Positions 25,799 to 35,743 are shown, counted from the first letter of the stretch. The stretch: 64,000 nucleotides of DNA from JALRAP01 sp046302815 (GCA_046302815.1 JBKCHO010000014.1:8653-72652), one strand, 5' to 3'. Translations and numbers: made by a program. Notes: a model not told the origin generated them from the letters alone.

Positions 25799-27986
25799 CA
25801 GGCTTTTAAGCCGACAAATCCGCAAGCACTTACCGGATGATATGAAAGATCATCCTGCTTTGACTGAATTCTTGCAAGCGGTTAACGAATCATATCAAGC
25901 CTTCGAAAAAGATAAGGCTCTTGCTGAACGCGCTTTCAGCCTCAGTGAATCGGAATATATCGAAATCAATGAGAGATTAAATAAAGAGTTGTTACTGAAA
26001 AGCCAATCGGCAAATTTGATTCGCGAAACGATCGGCATTTTAGGAGAAGACGAAATTACACCCACGGACGACATCGGCGCCCTGACCAACCAGTTGTACA
26101 GGCAGGCTGCCCTAGCCAGCCAAAACGATGAAATTATCAACTCACTGATAAGCTCCTACGGCACAGGCATCGTGTTTGAAAACCCCGAGGGCAAAATCAT
26201 ACTGGTGAACCAAACCTTTTGCGATTTGATGACACCAGGGCACACCTCTGCGGAGTTGATGTCGGACCAACAAATTGCCATCCTCACCAAGTTACGCGAC
26301 TCGTTCGCAAATCCAGAATCGGTTATAGCCAACTCCATACAAATGCGCCAAGCCAAGACCATGGTCATTGGTGACAACATCTTATTGAAAGACGGCCGGT
26401 TTATCGAGCGCAACTATATTCCGGTGCAATCAGATGAGGGTTTTAAAGGTCACCTTTGGGCATTCAACGATATCACTGAAAAAAAGAAATTGGAAGAAGC
26501 ATTGATTCGTGAGAAAAACTTCACGGAGGGAATCTTAAACAACATCCCAGCTGATATTGCCGTGTTCGACATGGAGCACAAATACCTTTTCGTGAACCCA
26601 ACGGGTATCCGAGACGAGTTGATGAGAAAATGGATCATAGGCAAGGACGACTTCGACTATTGTAAGTTCAAAGGAATTGGAACCGAATTGGCCCAAAAAC
26701 GCAGAGATACCTTTAACACTGTCGTACAAAGTAAAAAATCCTTGGAATACCTTGATGAATTCAAGAAAAAAGATGGTGGTAATGTGTATGTGTATCGAAA
26801 GTTCTTCCCAGTAATGATCGAAAATGAAGTTAAGTATGTAATCGGTTATGGAGTGGATGTATCTACTGTTGTGGAGGCCGAAAGCAAAATCAAAAAGCAA
26901 AAGGCTTTCTACGAAAACATGTTGGACATGATGCCTATTGATGTTGGGGTGCTGGACAACCAATTCAGGTTTGTTTACCTGAATAAAAAAGCCGTCAAGC
27001 GGGATGAAATAAGGGAATGGCTGATTGGAAAAACGGAAAACGACTTTGTAGAGAAGACCGGGAAAGGTGGAGAGTTAACCGCCCGAAGGCTGCATATGAT
27101 GCAACAGGCTGTTGATTCAGGACACATCCAGCAGTGGAGAGAAACCTACCGGGAAGGAGCCCTCGATGAACTGCATGTACTTAGGACCATTAGTCCATAT
27201 ACTGGATTGGACGAAGAAAAGTACCTACTTGCTACCGGGAGCGATGTAACGGCTATTGCACTTGCCGAGAAGGAGCTGAAGACAAAAAACGATGCATTGG
27301 AAAAAACCAATACGGAGCTTGATAGGTTTGTATACAGCACCTCTCATGATTTGCGGGCACCACTCACATCTGTGCTAGGTCTAATACGAATTATTGAAAT
27401 GAATATTCCGCAGTCTGAAACTAAGCAGCATGACCGGATTCAAATGATGAAGCAATCGGTACGCAAACTGGATGATTTTATTGCGGAGATCTTAGATTAT
27501 TCTAGAAATGCCAGGTCTGAAATAGCCAACGAACCGGTAGATGTACAAGCCATATTCAATGAGGTTTGCGATAACCTCAACTTTATGGAAGGCAGCGGAA
27601 ACATGGAGATAAAACTAGAATTAGATTCCTCCCAAAAATTCTTCTCGGACAAAAGAAGGATCAAAGTCATTATTTCAAATTTGGTTTCGAATGCCATCAA
27701 ATACCAGGACTTGAAAAAAGAGAGCCGTTTCGTGAAAGTCCGACTGAAATCCCTTCAAAAAGAAATGGAGCTTTGCGTTGAGGACAACGGAATTGGTATA
27801 ACCCCCGAGAATCAAAAAAGGATATTCGAGATGTTTTACCGAGCCACCAGTCTATCCACAGGTTCCGGTCTGGGCTTGTATATCGTCAAAGAGACTATAG
27901 ATAAGTTAGGGGGCTCTATTTCGGTTGAATCAACGCATGGGGAGGGCTCGCTTTTCAAAGTAAAAATCCCTAACTTTGGTATATGA
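25788..27986 (+). CDS. Cytosolic PAS-domain sensor histidine kinase
   Basis: This 732-residue kinase has no membrane segments. After an N-terminal coiled region (about 1-115) come three PAS-type domains (about 120-235, 250-370, 380-490) separated by short coiled linkers. HisKA then has STSHDLRAPLTSVLGL (His near 517), followed by HATPase_c with SNLVSNAIKYQ (N-box), VEDNGIGI (near 663) and STGSGLGLYIVKE. It overlaps the FIST gene by 11 bases (start inside the FIST 3' end) and the response-regulator start by 4 bases, so the three are translationally coupled. It probably phosphorylates the downstream regulator. Confidence 0.93.
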   Translation: MSYNRLLSRQIRKHLPDDMKDHPALTEFLQAVNESYQAFEKDKALAERAFSLSESEYIEINERLNKELLLKSQSANLIRETIGILGEDEITPTDDIGALTNQLYRQAALASQNDEIINSLISSYGTGIVFENPEGKIILVNQTFCDLMTPGHTSAELMSDQQIAILTKLRDSFANPESVIANSIQMRQAKTMVIGDNILLKDGRFIERNYIPVQSDEGFKGHLWAFNDITEKKKLEEALIREKNFTEGILNNIPADIAVFDMEHKYLFVNPTGIRDELMRKWIIGKDDFDYCKFKGIGTELAQKRRDTFNTVVQSKKSLEYLDEFKKKDGGNVYVYRKFFPVMIENEVKYVIGYGVDVSTVVEAESKIKKQKAFYENMLDMMPIDVGVLDNQFRFVYLNKKAVKRDEIREWLIGKTENDFVEKTGKGGELTARRLHMMQQAVDSGHIQQWRETYREGALDELHVLRTISPYTGLDEEKYLLATGSDVTAIALAEKELKTKNDALEKTNTELDRFVYSTSHDLRAPLTSVLGLIRIIEMNIPQSETKQHDRIQMMKQSVRKLDDFIAEILDYSRNARSEIANEPVDVQAIFNEVCDNLNFMEGSGNMEIKLELDSSQKFFSDKRRIKVIISNLVSNAIKYQDLKKESRFVKVRLKSLQKEMELCVEDNGIGITPENQKRIFEMFYRATSLSTGSGLGLYIVKETIDKLGGSISVESTHGEGSLFKVKIPNFGI

Positions 27987-28381
27987 GTACGGCTGAAAAG
28001 GCAAAAGAGGTACATATCATCGATGACAACGACATCGACGCCTATATCTCCCAGCACTTGTTGGAAGAGCTCGGCGTATCCGAAAAAATCACATGTAGTA
28101 CCAATGGTCAGGATGCACTTGCTTATCTGAAATCATTGGGAGCGGAACAGCCTGATATCATTTTCTTGGATGTGAGAATGCCTGTGATGAACGGCTTCGA
28201 ATTCTTGGAAGCCTACACGAAAATGGTCCAGGGATATCAACAAAGACCCGCCATTTACATGCTTACCTCCTCAAGTGATCCTTTTGATGTGGAGAAGGCC
28301 CGAGGTAATCCTATGGTGAAAAAATATTTTAGTAAGCCTTTGAGCCCTGAAATCATACAAGTAATCCTAGGTAACGCGTAA
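27983..28381 (+). CDS. Single-domain response regulator
   Basis: This 132-residue receiver domain has no output domain. Seen: acidic pair in IIDDNDIDAY (Asp14/15), phosphoacceptor Asp63 in FLDVRMP, Thr95 in YMLTSSS and Lys118 in FSKPLS. It works as a phospho-relay or protein-binding switch for the upstream FIST/PAS kinase. The 3' end is convergent with the serine hydrolase gene, three bases away. Confidence 0.95.
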   Translation: MSTAEKAKEVHIIDDNDIDAYISQHLLEELGVSEKITCSTNGQDALAYLKSLGAEQPDIIFLDVRMPVMNGFEFLEAYTKMVQGYQQRPAIYMLTSSSDPFDVEKARGNPMVKKYFSKPLSPEIIQVILGNA

Positions 28382-28384
28382 AGG

Positions 28385-29386
28385 CTATCGCCCCTCGTAA
28401 ATCGCCTTTGACAATTCCGATATTACAGATCTGAGATTGTCCCGGTTGTATCCCTTGGTCATAATGGTAACCAGATAATGTCCGTTGGGTGCGTAAACGA
28501 TTCCAGACTCATGCCATTGTTTTATCTCTTGCATTCCATACTCGCCGAACTTGCGAGGAACCAAAATATCCTTTGGAAGCAACTTGGTCAGTCCTTCGTT
28601 GAAAGAGCTTTCGGCCAGTAAAGACAATACGGCTTCCGAATTCCGCTCATTGAGCCAGGTTCCATTATATAAAACATGCAAAAACTTTGAATAGTCTATC
28701 ACATTAGATGTGTACGACAGGTCATGCATATCTGGAATGGGTTGGTCTAATTCACGGTATAATTTGTGCAACGATTCATAATCTATTTGGTAGTTGATAA
28801 GAGAAGTACTGTAATTATCCGAATCTTTAAGCACTCTACGAATAAGCTCCGACATGGAATAGGATTGTCCAGGTTTGATGGGATCCACCTCAAATGTTTG
28901 ACTAGGTACTCCCTGCATCGATGGATCAAAAAAGATTTTCCTGTCCATTACTCCTGGACTTTTTTCATCCAGCTTAAAAAAACTCATGCAAACCGGAAGC
29001 TTTATCAGGCTTCCTGGTGTATAAGGTTCGTTGCCATTAATGGCAAACCAAGCACCCGATTTCAGATCCATGTAATAAACGGAAGCAGCGGAAGTCGTTC
29101 TTTGGGCGTTATAGCCCGAAATCATAGCATTGATCTTGCTTTTCAAGCCATCCAACTGTTGAGATTCACCTCTTGGATCAGTCAAAAGCAACTTGTTCAC
29201 CAACTTGTTGCTGGGAGATCGCAACACTCGGATGTTGTTCTCTGAAGTCGTAGCACGATCCTGGCTGGGACTGGTTTCATGGGCCCCGGACTCGCAAGCA
29301 CTAAATGAAAAGGCTAAAATGAAAAGGAATCCTGTGAGTAATCGGTAAGCACCCTTTTTGAAGGGCAGTAAACACTTTTGGTTCAT
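28385..29386 (-). CDS. Lipoprotein serine hydrolase of the class A beta-lactamase fold
   Basis: Read from ATG 29386 (MNQKCLLPFKKG); an ATG 24 bases upstream is also possible. A lipobox FSFSAC gives a membrane-anchored protein of about 333 residues. The serine-transpeptidase/beta-lactamase motifs are present: SLIK (S-x-x-K, near 127), SDN (near 188) and KFG (near 279; KTG in classic enzymes). The ends are unlike known resistance enzymes, and the omega-loop ExxxN is not obvious. So it is either a divergent beta-lactamase-like hydrolase or a peptidoglycan-modifying enzyme. No resistance claim is justified. Confidence 0.82.
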   Translation of the reverse strand: MNQKCLLPFKKGAYRLLTGFLFILAFSFSACESGAHETSPSQDRATTSENNIRVLRSPSNKLVNKLLLTDPRGESQQLDGLKSKINAMISGYNAQRTTSAASVYYMDLKSGAWFAINGNEPYTPGSLIKLPVCMSFFKLDEKSPGVMDRKIFFDPSMQGVPSQTFEVDPIKPGQSYSMSELIRRVLKDSDNYSTSLINYQIDYESLHKLYRELDQPIPDMHDLSYTSNVIDYSKFLHVLYNGTWLNERNSEAVLSLLAESSFNEGLTKLLPKDILVPRKFGEYGMQEIKQWHESGIVYAPNGHYLVTIMTKGYNRDNLRSVISELSKAIYEGR

Positions 29387-29465
29387 GTCTGTAAGTATGT
29401 TGATGATCACAATTCATTACAGACTTGTTGGCTAGATGTTGCAAATATACAAAAAAGTTGATTTC

Positions 29466-31094
29466 CTATTTGGAGGCTGAAACCTGCAGGGCTTTTTTAA
29501 ACATGGGGTCGGACTGCAACCAGACCGGATAAAATCCCTCGCCCCTGAAAAGTTGTCTTGAAATTTGTGCCTTTATCTGGTTTTTCAAATAGGGTGCAGC
29601 ACCCGTAATCTCCTCGGGCTTGAATGATGCGTCTGACAATTTTGGCACCGATCTTGTGAATGAGGTATAGATGGCATCCGTAACGGCGAATCCTTTGATA
29701 AACGCATCAACATCCTTAAACTTTTGAAGTTGCGCTCTTTCGCTATCCACGAACATATAAACGAAATCAGATACGGCCCCTCCGGCAAGTGAGGCGATTA
29801 GGAAACTATTATCGTTGTCTGTGGTATCTATTGGTACAAAAACATCAGGCATAATTCCACCACCACCATAAACGATTTTTCCTCCCGGTGTAGTGTATTT
29901 TAGTGAGTCGGGGAAACGAATCGAATCCGGATTCAATAATTCACTATGACCAACTCGGTCGTTCAACTCCATGTTATAGCTTTCCACACCATCCTCGTAA
30001 GGCTTTTGAATACTTCGACCTGTAGGTGTGAAATATCGGGCGATGGTTAACCGTATGGCAGAGCCATCTGGTAGAAGCGTTTGTTCTTGGACAAGCCCTT
30101 TCCCAAAAGACCTTCTGCCGATGATGGTGCCACGATCCCAATCCTGCAATGCACCTGACAAAACCTCCGATGCAGAAGCAGAACCTTCATCTATCATGAC
30201 CACAACGGGAGTAGATTCGAATAGTCCTCCCGAAGTAGAAGTGTAATCTGTTCGTGGCCTCGATTTTCCCTGTGTGTAAACAATCGATTTGCCCTCCGAT
30301 ATGAACTCATCGGCGATTTTTGTGGCTGCATCCAAGTAACCACCAGGGTTTCCCCTCAGGTCGATGATGATACGCTTCATTCCTGATGATTTCAATTTGG
30401 TTGAAGCTTTTATGAACTCATCATAGGTGGTGGCGGCAAACCTACTGATTCGCACATATCCCGTTTCCTTGTCAACCATAAAGGAGGCGTCCAGTGAGTA
30501 GATAGGAATCCTACCCCGGGTGATGGTAAAATCCAAAAGCCTAGGAGAGCCTCGTCTGTAAACCTTAACCTTCACTTTGGTTCCTCCCTGTCCGCGCAGT
30601 TTCTTCATCACATCGTTATTGGTGATACCTATGCCAGCAACCAATGTGTCATTTACTTTAACGATGCGATCTCCAGAGCGGATACCCACATTCTCGGAAG
30701 GGCCGCCGGCGATGGCACTCACCACCATGATCGTGTCATCCTGTATATGGAACTCCACTCCAATTCCTTCAAAATTTCCTTCGAGAGGCTCGTTGGCCGC
30801 ATTGAAATCAGATGCAGTAATGTAAGTAGAATGCGGATCGAGGGACTGAAGCATTTTGTCAATTGACATATCGGTGAGCTTTTCCTTGTCAACCGTATCT
30901 ACATACTCCTGCTCGATGTAAGAAATGATATCATTGATCTTGTTGAACCCATTGGGGCCGATGGAAAAAAAAGAGGATTCACCTGCGGTGGGTGATTGCA
31001 ATCTGGTACCGATATAAATACCTACACAAAGTACCAAGGCAAAAGCCAAAGGCATAAAGGCGTACTTCTTGGAAGGCTTGTTGGATTCCATCAT
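29466..31094 (-). CDS. S41-family C-terminal processing protease (Ctp/Prc-like)
   Basis: This 542-residue protease has an N-terminal signal anchor (about 10-28), a PDZ domain (about 95-185: SENVGIRSGDRIVKVNDT), and the S41 peptidase core. The catalytic Ser lies in EGSASASEVLSGAL (near 306) and the catalytic Lys in RSFGKGLVQ (near 330), with the substrate-strand RIIIDLRGNPGGYL before them. It removes C-terminal segments from periplasmic or envelope proteins. It starts seven bases after the stop of the dCMP deaminase gene, on the same strand, and is likely co-transcribed with it. Confidence 0.95.
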   Translation of the reverse strand: MMESNKPSKKYAFMPLAFALVLCVGIYIGTRLQSPTAGESSFFSIGPNGFNKINDIISYIEQEYVDTVDKEKLTDMSIDKMLQSLDPHSTYITASDFNAANEPLEGNFEGIGVEFHIQDDTIMVVSAIAGGPSENVGIRSGDRIVKVNDTLVAGIGITNNDVMKKLRGQGGTKVKVKVYRRGSPRLLDFTITRGRIPIYSLDASFMVDKETGYVRISRFAATTYDEFIKASTKLKSSGMKRIIIDLRGNPGGYLDAATKIADEFISEGKSIVYTQGKSRPRTDYTSTSGGLFESTPVVVMIDEGSASASEVLSGALQDWDRGTIIGRRSFGKGLVQEQTLLPDGSAIRLTIARYFTPTGRSIQKPYEDGVESYNMELNDRVGHSELLNPDSIRFPDSLKYTTPGGKIVYGGGGIMPDVFVPIDTTDNDNSFLIASLAGGAVSDFVYMFVDSERAQLQKFKDVDAFIKGFAVTDAIYTSFTRSVPKLSDASFKPEEITGAAPYLKNQIKAQISRQLFRGEGFYPVWLQSDPMFKKALQVSASK

Positions 31095-31101
31095 GTCAAC
31101 A

Positions 31102-31563
31102 TTAAACCGCGGACTGGTATTTCACCACCTCCACATTGAATTTTCGAAGGAATTCTACCCCCTCATCCGTTTCTATACCCTTGTACTCAGCATAGGAGTT
31201 CAAAAAAACCACTTTACGGATTCCTGTTGTAAAAATAACTCTGGCACATGCAAGACAAGGGGAGAGCGTCACATACAATGTAGCTCCTTCGATTTGAAGG
31301 TTGTTTTTTGCAGCGTAAAGGATTGCGTTTTCCTCAGCGTGAATAGCAAGCGAACAGCCTCCTTTGCGATCACGGGCACAACCTGTTTCAGGCCACTCTT
31401 GATCGCAGTTGTGCGTTCCGGCCGGAGGGCCATTGTATCCAAGGGAAATGATCCTGGTATCCTTGGTCAAAACAGCGCCCACGCTGATCTTCACACAATG
31501 GGAGCGTGAAGCTAGCTTTTGGGCCAACTCCATATATATGTCGTCGAAAGTGGGCTTATTCAT
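31102..31563 (-). CDS. Deoxycytidylate deaminase family protein
   Basis: This 153-residue zinc deaminase has the catalytic signature HAEENAI (zinc His and proton-shuttling Glu) and SPCLACARVI (P-C-x-x-C, two zinc Cys). A dCMP deaminase converts dCMP to dUMP, feeding dTTP synthesis. The insert GTHNCDQEWPETGCARDRKGGC carries additional Cys/His as in dCMP deaminases of the ComEB type. It is transcribed upstream of the S41 protease gene. Confidence 0.93.
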   Translation of the reverse strand: MNKPTFDDIYMELAQKLASRSHCVKISVGAVLTKDTRIISLGYNGPPAGTHNCDQEWPETGCARDRKGGCSLAIHAEENAILYAAKNNLQIEGATLYVTLSPCLACARVIFTTGIRKVVFLNSYAEYKGIETDEGVEFLRKFNVEVVKYQSAV

Positions 31564-31662
31564 GGGAACACAAAAATAAGAATAGATTATTCAGTCTAAG
31601 TTGCTCATCGCACGACAAGTGTCATAGATCTTTGAAGTAGCTTTATATATATTTACCGTCTT

Positions 31663-33447
31663 ATGCGACTCAAGGCATTGGTATTCATGTGGATGGTAGG
31701 TGTGCCTGCTGTTGCTTTCGCGCAAAGTGACACAAGCAACTCGGCCTTATTTTACCAGAAATTGCAACGAAGGGCTGAAAGCAAGAAGCTAACATTCTTC
31801 CTATATAAGGTTTTTTTCAATGTCCCAAACGAAGAGGACCTTGATTCTTTGGTCAAAGAAACACGCAATTATGAGGGAAAGTTCATCCGCAAGGTGATTA
31901 TACGCACACGCGAACCTTTTGGCACTTCATTAAGTGATTCGATTGAAAAATCGAGAAGTATATTCCAAAAAACAGCAAATGCTCTTCATTTCAGAACCAG
32001 AGTAAAAGCCATTGACAATTTATTGCTTTTTAGCGAAGGTCAGGAACTTGATGCACTGGAACTGGAGGAAACCGAGAGATTGATTCGCACATCCGGGTTC
32101 ATAAGGGATGTCAAAATCCAGGTTGTTGATGTAAATAAAGACTCCGTAGATGTTTTCGTGGATACGCGTGATTTGTGGACCTTCAAAACTTCAGCCACGG
32201 TTTCGAGTTCAAGCACTAGATGGAAATTCACAGGATATAATTTATTTGGGATGGGGCATCGCATGAGCAATGAATTCAAGTGGTTCAATAGCAATTCGAA
32301 TTTGCTGTCTCCAGAATGGTCTGGATATTATTTGATACCTTCCCTAGCTGGATCCTTTGCATCTGCAAAATTGGATTACCAAATAATAGGTGAGAATAGA
32401 AGCATAGGATTATTTGTAGACCGCCCTTTCATCACCTCGTTCGCTGAATGGGCCGGAGGCGCCCATGTGACCAGGTATTTTAAAAATGAGACCATAAGAA
32501 TTACTGCATCCAAATCAGAACCGTTTAAAAAAGAAGGTTTCAGTTATGGTGGATGGATTGGTCGATCGATTATGCTGAAGAAAGGTGAAACCAAAGAGCA
32601 AAGGTCGACTCGAATAGCGGTTGCGGGGTCTATTAGTGTGGATGAGTGCAGCCGTTTGACCACCGCCGATCAAACTACATCTGAGTTGCTAGCTACAACT
32701 AAAACTTATCTGATTTCGACTGGGTATTCCAATAGAAAATATATCGAAGATCAATATATCTTTCAGTTCGGAGAGCAGGAGGATGTTCCTTCAGGAAGAA
32801 AGTTGCAAATCACTTCAGGTTTTGAACAAAAATCGTCGGGGCATAGGCCCTACCTAGGTGCCACACTTGGTATCGGAGGTTATGTTGCCAACCAATTTTT
32901 TTTGGCACAGCAACTCGATGCAGGAACATTCATAAAATCTGGAGAATACCAGGATGCCATGTTGCGATGGCGCACTTTTTGGTATTCGCCTTTGATCGAA
33001 GTAGGCGAATGGAAATTACGACTGTTTGGTGAAATGAACTATGCTAAATACTTGAATCAAACCAAATATCAGCCATTGAATTTGCAACAGGACAAGTTGT
33101 TGCCCGGCTACAAGTACAATTCCCCGGAGGGACTAGAAAGGTTGGCAGCAAACATAACTCTAACCATTTTCAATCCGGTTGACTGGCTGGGATTCCGATT
33201 TACTCCACTGCTTTATGGAGCCGCAGGAATTATTGGAGATGGCGTAAACCCATTATCACGATCGAATTTGCTTGGAGTTTGGGGTTTGGGTTTAGCTATT
33301 TCAAACAAGTTCTTGGCGCAATCGGATTTCAAATTGGTATTGGCGTTTTTCCCAAACCAAACAGATTCATACCGTATTGGTTCTATTAGTGCCTGGGAGT
33401 ACGAATTCCGTGATTACGAATTTTCGAGACCTGAAGTGGTTTTTTAA
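31663..33447 (+). CDS. Outer-membrane protein with POTRA-like domain and beta-barrel
   Basis: This 594-residue protein has a signal peptide (cleavage near AFAQ, residue 21). Residues about 75-175 contain IRKVIIRTREPFG, then LLFSEGQELDALELEETERLIRTSGFIRDVKI, the beta-alpha-alpha-beta signature of a POTRA-type repeat. The remainder is rich in alternating aromatic strands typical of a 16-stranded or similar barrel, ending in an aromatic strand (EYEFRDYEFSRPEVVF). It resembles BamA/TamA relatives but has a single POTRA and a shorter barrel. Role unknown, perhaps in outer-membrane assembly or export. Monocistronic, though the next gene starts close behind. Confidence 0.72.
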   Translation: MRLKALVFMWMVGVPAVAFAQSDTSNSALFYQKLQRRAESKKLTFFLYKVFFNVPNEEDLDSLVKETRNYEGKFIRKVIIRTREPFGTSLSDSIEKSRSIFQKTANALHFRTRVKAIDNLLLFSEGQELDALELEETERLIRTSGFIRDVKIQVVDVNKDSVDVFVDTRDLWTFKTSATVSSSSTRWKFTGYNLFGMGHRMSNEFKWFNSNSNLLSPEWSGYYLIPSLAGSFASAKLDYQIIGENRSIGLFVDRPFITSFAEWAGGAHVTRYFKNETIRITASKSEPFKKEGFSYGGWIGRSIMLKKGETKEQRSTRIAVAGSISVDECSRLTTADQTTSELLATTKTYLISTGYSNRKYIEDQYIFQFGEQEDVPSGRKLQITSGFEQKSSGHRPYLGATLGIGGYVANQFFLAQQLDAGTFIKSGEYQDAMLRWRTFWYSPLIEVGEWKLRLFGEMNYAKYLNQTKYQPLNLQQDKLLPGYKYNSPEGLERLAANITLTIFNPVDWLGFRFTPLLYGAAGIIGDGVNPLSRSNLLGVWGLGLAISNKFLAQSDFKLVLAFFPNQTDSYRIGSISAWEYEFRDYEFSRPEVVF

Positions 33448-33492
33448 TTGGTAAAAACTATTTTTACCTTGAATAACACATCCTGTCACAAA

Positions 33493-35250
33493 ATGAAAAT
33501 CCGTTTCTACCTCTTTTTAACTTACTCTTTATTGTTGGGGTTTTCGCAGGAGTCGAAATCGCAATGCATTCCAAACACCACTTACTCGGGAGCAGGAATT
33601 TATCCCGATAGCCTTCCCGATGCCACTGCCGGTGTTACTTACGATCAGGATGTAACCTTCGTGATGCTCACAGACACTCTGGGTTTGACTATTTTTGATT
33701 ACCAGATAACCAATATCTCCGGGCTACCCATCGGCTTAAACTGGCAATGCAACAGCTTCCAAAACGGATGTGTGTACGACCCGGCTGTAAACCTTTATGG
33801 CTGTGTGAAAATAAGTGGCACCCCGGTGGTTCCCGGCACCTTCACATTCACTGTAACAGTTGTGGCAGATGTTCAACTGGCAGGACTACAGACCATCAAT
33901 TTCGACAGACCATTAACCGTGTTGCCATCCAATGTTTCAAATCCCGGCTTCTCCATGACCAATAATGTTGGGTGCGCTCCTCTGAGTGTTTCATTCACCA
34001 ACAATAATCCTGGGCAGGCCGCTTATTCTTGGGATTTTGGAAACGGTTTGCAGAGCAATGTCGAAAATCCACCCTCTCAAAATTATTCCACTCCAGGAAC
34101 CTATGTGGTTACGCAAACCGTGACTCCAAATACCACACCCGACTACTACTTGACGAATGTTACTGTTTCCGGGATTCCCAACAATTACGGGGGGCCTATA
34201 GACGATCCCGACCCATACTTCCTGTTGTATGATCCGAGTGGAAGTCAGATTTACGATTCCAGGCCGGCATTAAACGGTGTCTTCCCTCCTATATCTTGGA
34301 ACACACCCAACATACAATTAGCCAACGGAAATTATACAGTTCATGTTTGGGATGAAGATGGCGGTTTATTCGGAGGAGATGACGACTTAGGTGTTATTTC
34401 CTTTGCAGGACATGGAAATTCGGGAACGGCTACTGGAACTGTTGGAGGAGCATCGGGAACCTTGGTTGTGAACTATACTATTTTTCAAACTCCCGTAGTG
34501 CCTTTGGTTGCCACCGACACCATACAGGTTTTTGCAACTCCTCCTCCGGCAAACATCGTTCCTAGTGGACCAACCACCATTTGCGAAGGGGATTCTTTGA
34601 GCCTTTCTGTACCAGACACATCCAACAACATCCAATGGTACGAAAACGGTTCGCTGTTGGTCGGGACTACCGGCAACATTTTAGTTCCACTGACTTCAGG
34701 TAGTTATTCGGCTATCGCCACCTCCCCACAAGGGTGCACAGCCGGATCTAATGTATTAGCTGTAAACATCAATCCTCTTCCTACTAAACCAACCTTCTTT
34801 ATCAATGGAAACACCTTCACAACAGGAGTTGCAGGATTGTCGTTGCAATGGTTTTTGAATGGAAGTCCCATCCCAGGCGCCAATTCCATTTCATATACTG
34901 CAACAGTTGGTGGCACCTATTTGCTCTGCGGAACAGATGTAAATGGCTGTGTGAACTGTAGCGACTCATTGGTGTTTTCCGGTGTTGGAATCAGTGAGTT
35001 GAAAGGAAATTCTTTTCAACTCTTTCCTAATCCCAGCAATGGAGAATTTTCCATTCTATGGAATGGTCCTTTGAAATCAGAACCCATGCTCATTCAAATT
35101 AGCGACCTAACCGGAAGAATTGTTCATTCGGAAACACAAACAACCTCTTCCTCCATTTGGCTAAATACCAACCTTAGCCAAGGAACCTATATGGTTACCC
35201 TATCAATGAATGGCTTAACATCGAGGAGTAAATTAGTAGTTAAAAAATAG
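33493..35250 (+). CDS. Secreted PKD/Ig-like domain protein, T9SS cargo
   Basis: Read from ATG 33493, which starts the signal peptide MKIRFYLFLTYSLLLGF; the upstream TTG in-frame start would add 15 residues before it. This 585-residue protein contains an N-terminal Ig-like domain (about 25-150), a PKD domain near 155-235 (AYSWDFGNG then YSTPGTYVVTQTV), a C2-like or Asp-rich module (DDPDPYFLLYDPSGSQIYDS, VWDEDGGLFGGDDDLG), two Ig-like repeats, and a C-terminal T9SS domain (FQLFPNPSNGEFSI ... LSQGTYMVTL). A small cytosolic gene follows after six bases. Confidence 0.82.
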   Translation: MKIRFYLFLTYSLLLGFSQESKSQCIPNTTYSGAGIYPDSLPDATAGVTYDQDVTFVMLTDTLGLTIFDYQITNISGLPIGLNWQCNSFQNGCVYDPAVNLYGCVKISGTPVVPGTFTFTVTVVADVQLAGLQTINFDRPLTVLPSNVSNPGFSMTNNVGCAPLSVSFTNNNPGQAAYSWDFGNGLQSNVENPPSQNYSTPGTYVVTQTVTPNTTPDYYLTNVTVSGIPNNYGGPIDDPDPYFLLYDPSGSQIYDSRPALNGVFPPISWNTPNIQLANGNYTVHVWDEDGGLFGGDDDLGVISFAGHGNSGTATGTVGGASGTLVVNYTIFQTPVVPLVATDTIQVFATPPPANIVPSGPTTICEGDSLSLSVPDTSNNIQWYENGSLLVGTTGNILVPLTSGSYSAIATSPQGCTAGSNVLAVNINPLPTKPTFFINGNTFTTGVAGLSLQWFLNGSPIPGANSISYTATVGGTYLLCGTDVNGCVNCSDSLVFSGVGISELKGNSFQLFPNPSNGEFSILWNGPLKSEPMLIQISDLTGRIVHSETQTTSSSIWLNTNLSQGTYMVTLSMNGLTSRSKLVVKK

Positions 35251-35256
35251 CGCCCC

Positions 35257-35679
35257 ATGGCTGAGAATGAAATTCCCAATGCGAGCACAGGATTCATCAT
35301 TCCAGATTATTTCTACCGTGTAATTGTTTTTACTTTTCTCCACGATCCTGCGAGTGGCGAATTCTTACCCGATATGCAAGAGGAGGAGTTCAAATCAGAA
35401 AACTTGCTGGAAAGCAAAGAACGAGCGCTAAGGTATTTCATGGATGTGGTCACAACGCTTCTGAAAGATGGCAAGTACATACTGCCTTACAAAGGAGAAA
35501 TCGATTGGCATAAATGCATTCCGGAGGGATATAAAGTTTGCTTGTCATTGATTTGCACAAAACCAGATGGTTCCGAAGATGATTATATGCTGATTGGAGG
35601 CTCCGATGAGGAAATGGCGGACGCACGGATGGAGGAAGAAATTACCATGGTGATTTACAGAAAGTCCGGGAGGATGTGA
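35257..35679 (+). CDS. Small acidic orphan protein
   Basis: This 140-residue soluble protein has no recognisable family. It has an acidic composition, with SGEFLPDMQEEEFKSENLLESKERALRYFMDVV in its first half and KPDGSEDDYMLIGGSDEEM in its second half; an alpha/beta fold is plausible. It starts six bases after the T9SS gene at 33493-35250, so the two are probably co-transcribed, although that gives no clear functional clue. It ends 65 bases before a tRNA gene. Confidence 0.65.
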   Translation: MAENEIPNASTGFIIPDYFYRVIVFTFLHDPASGEFLPDMQEEEFKSENLLESKERALRYFMDVVTTLLKDGKYILPYKGEIDWHKCIPEGYKVCLSLICTKPDGSEDDYMLIGGSDEEMADARMEEEITMVIYRKSGRM

Positions 35680-35743
35680 TGAGCCTAATGACACACATTT
35701 GCCATAACCTGTTCTGATTTTTATTACCTTCGCATTCCTGTTT

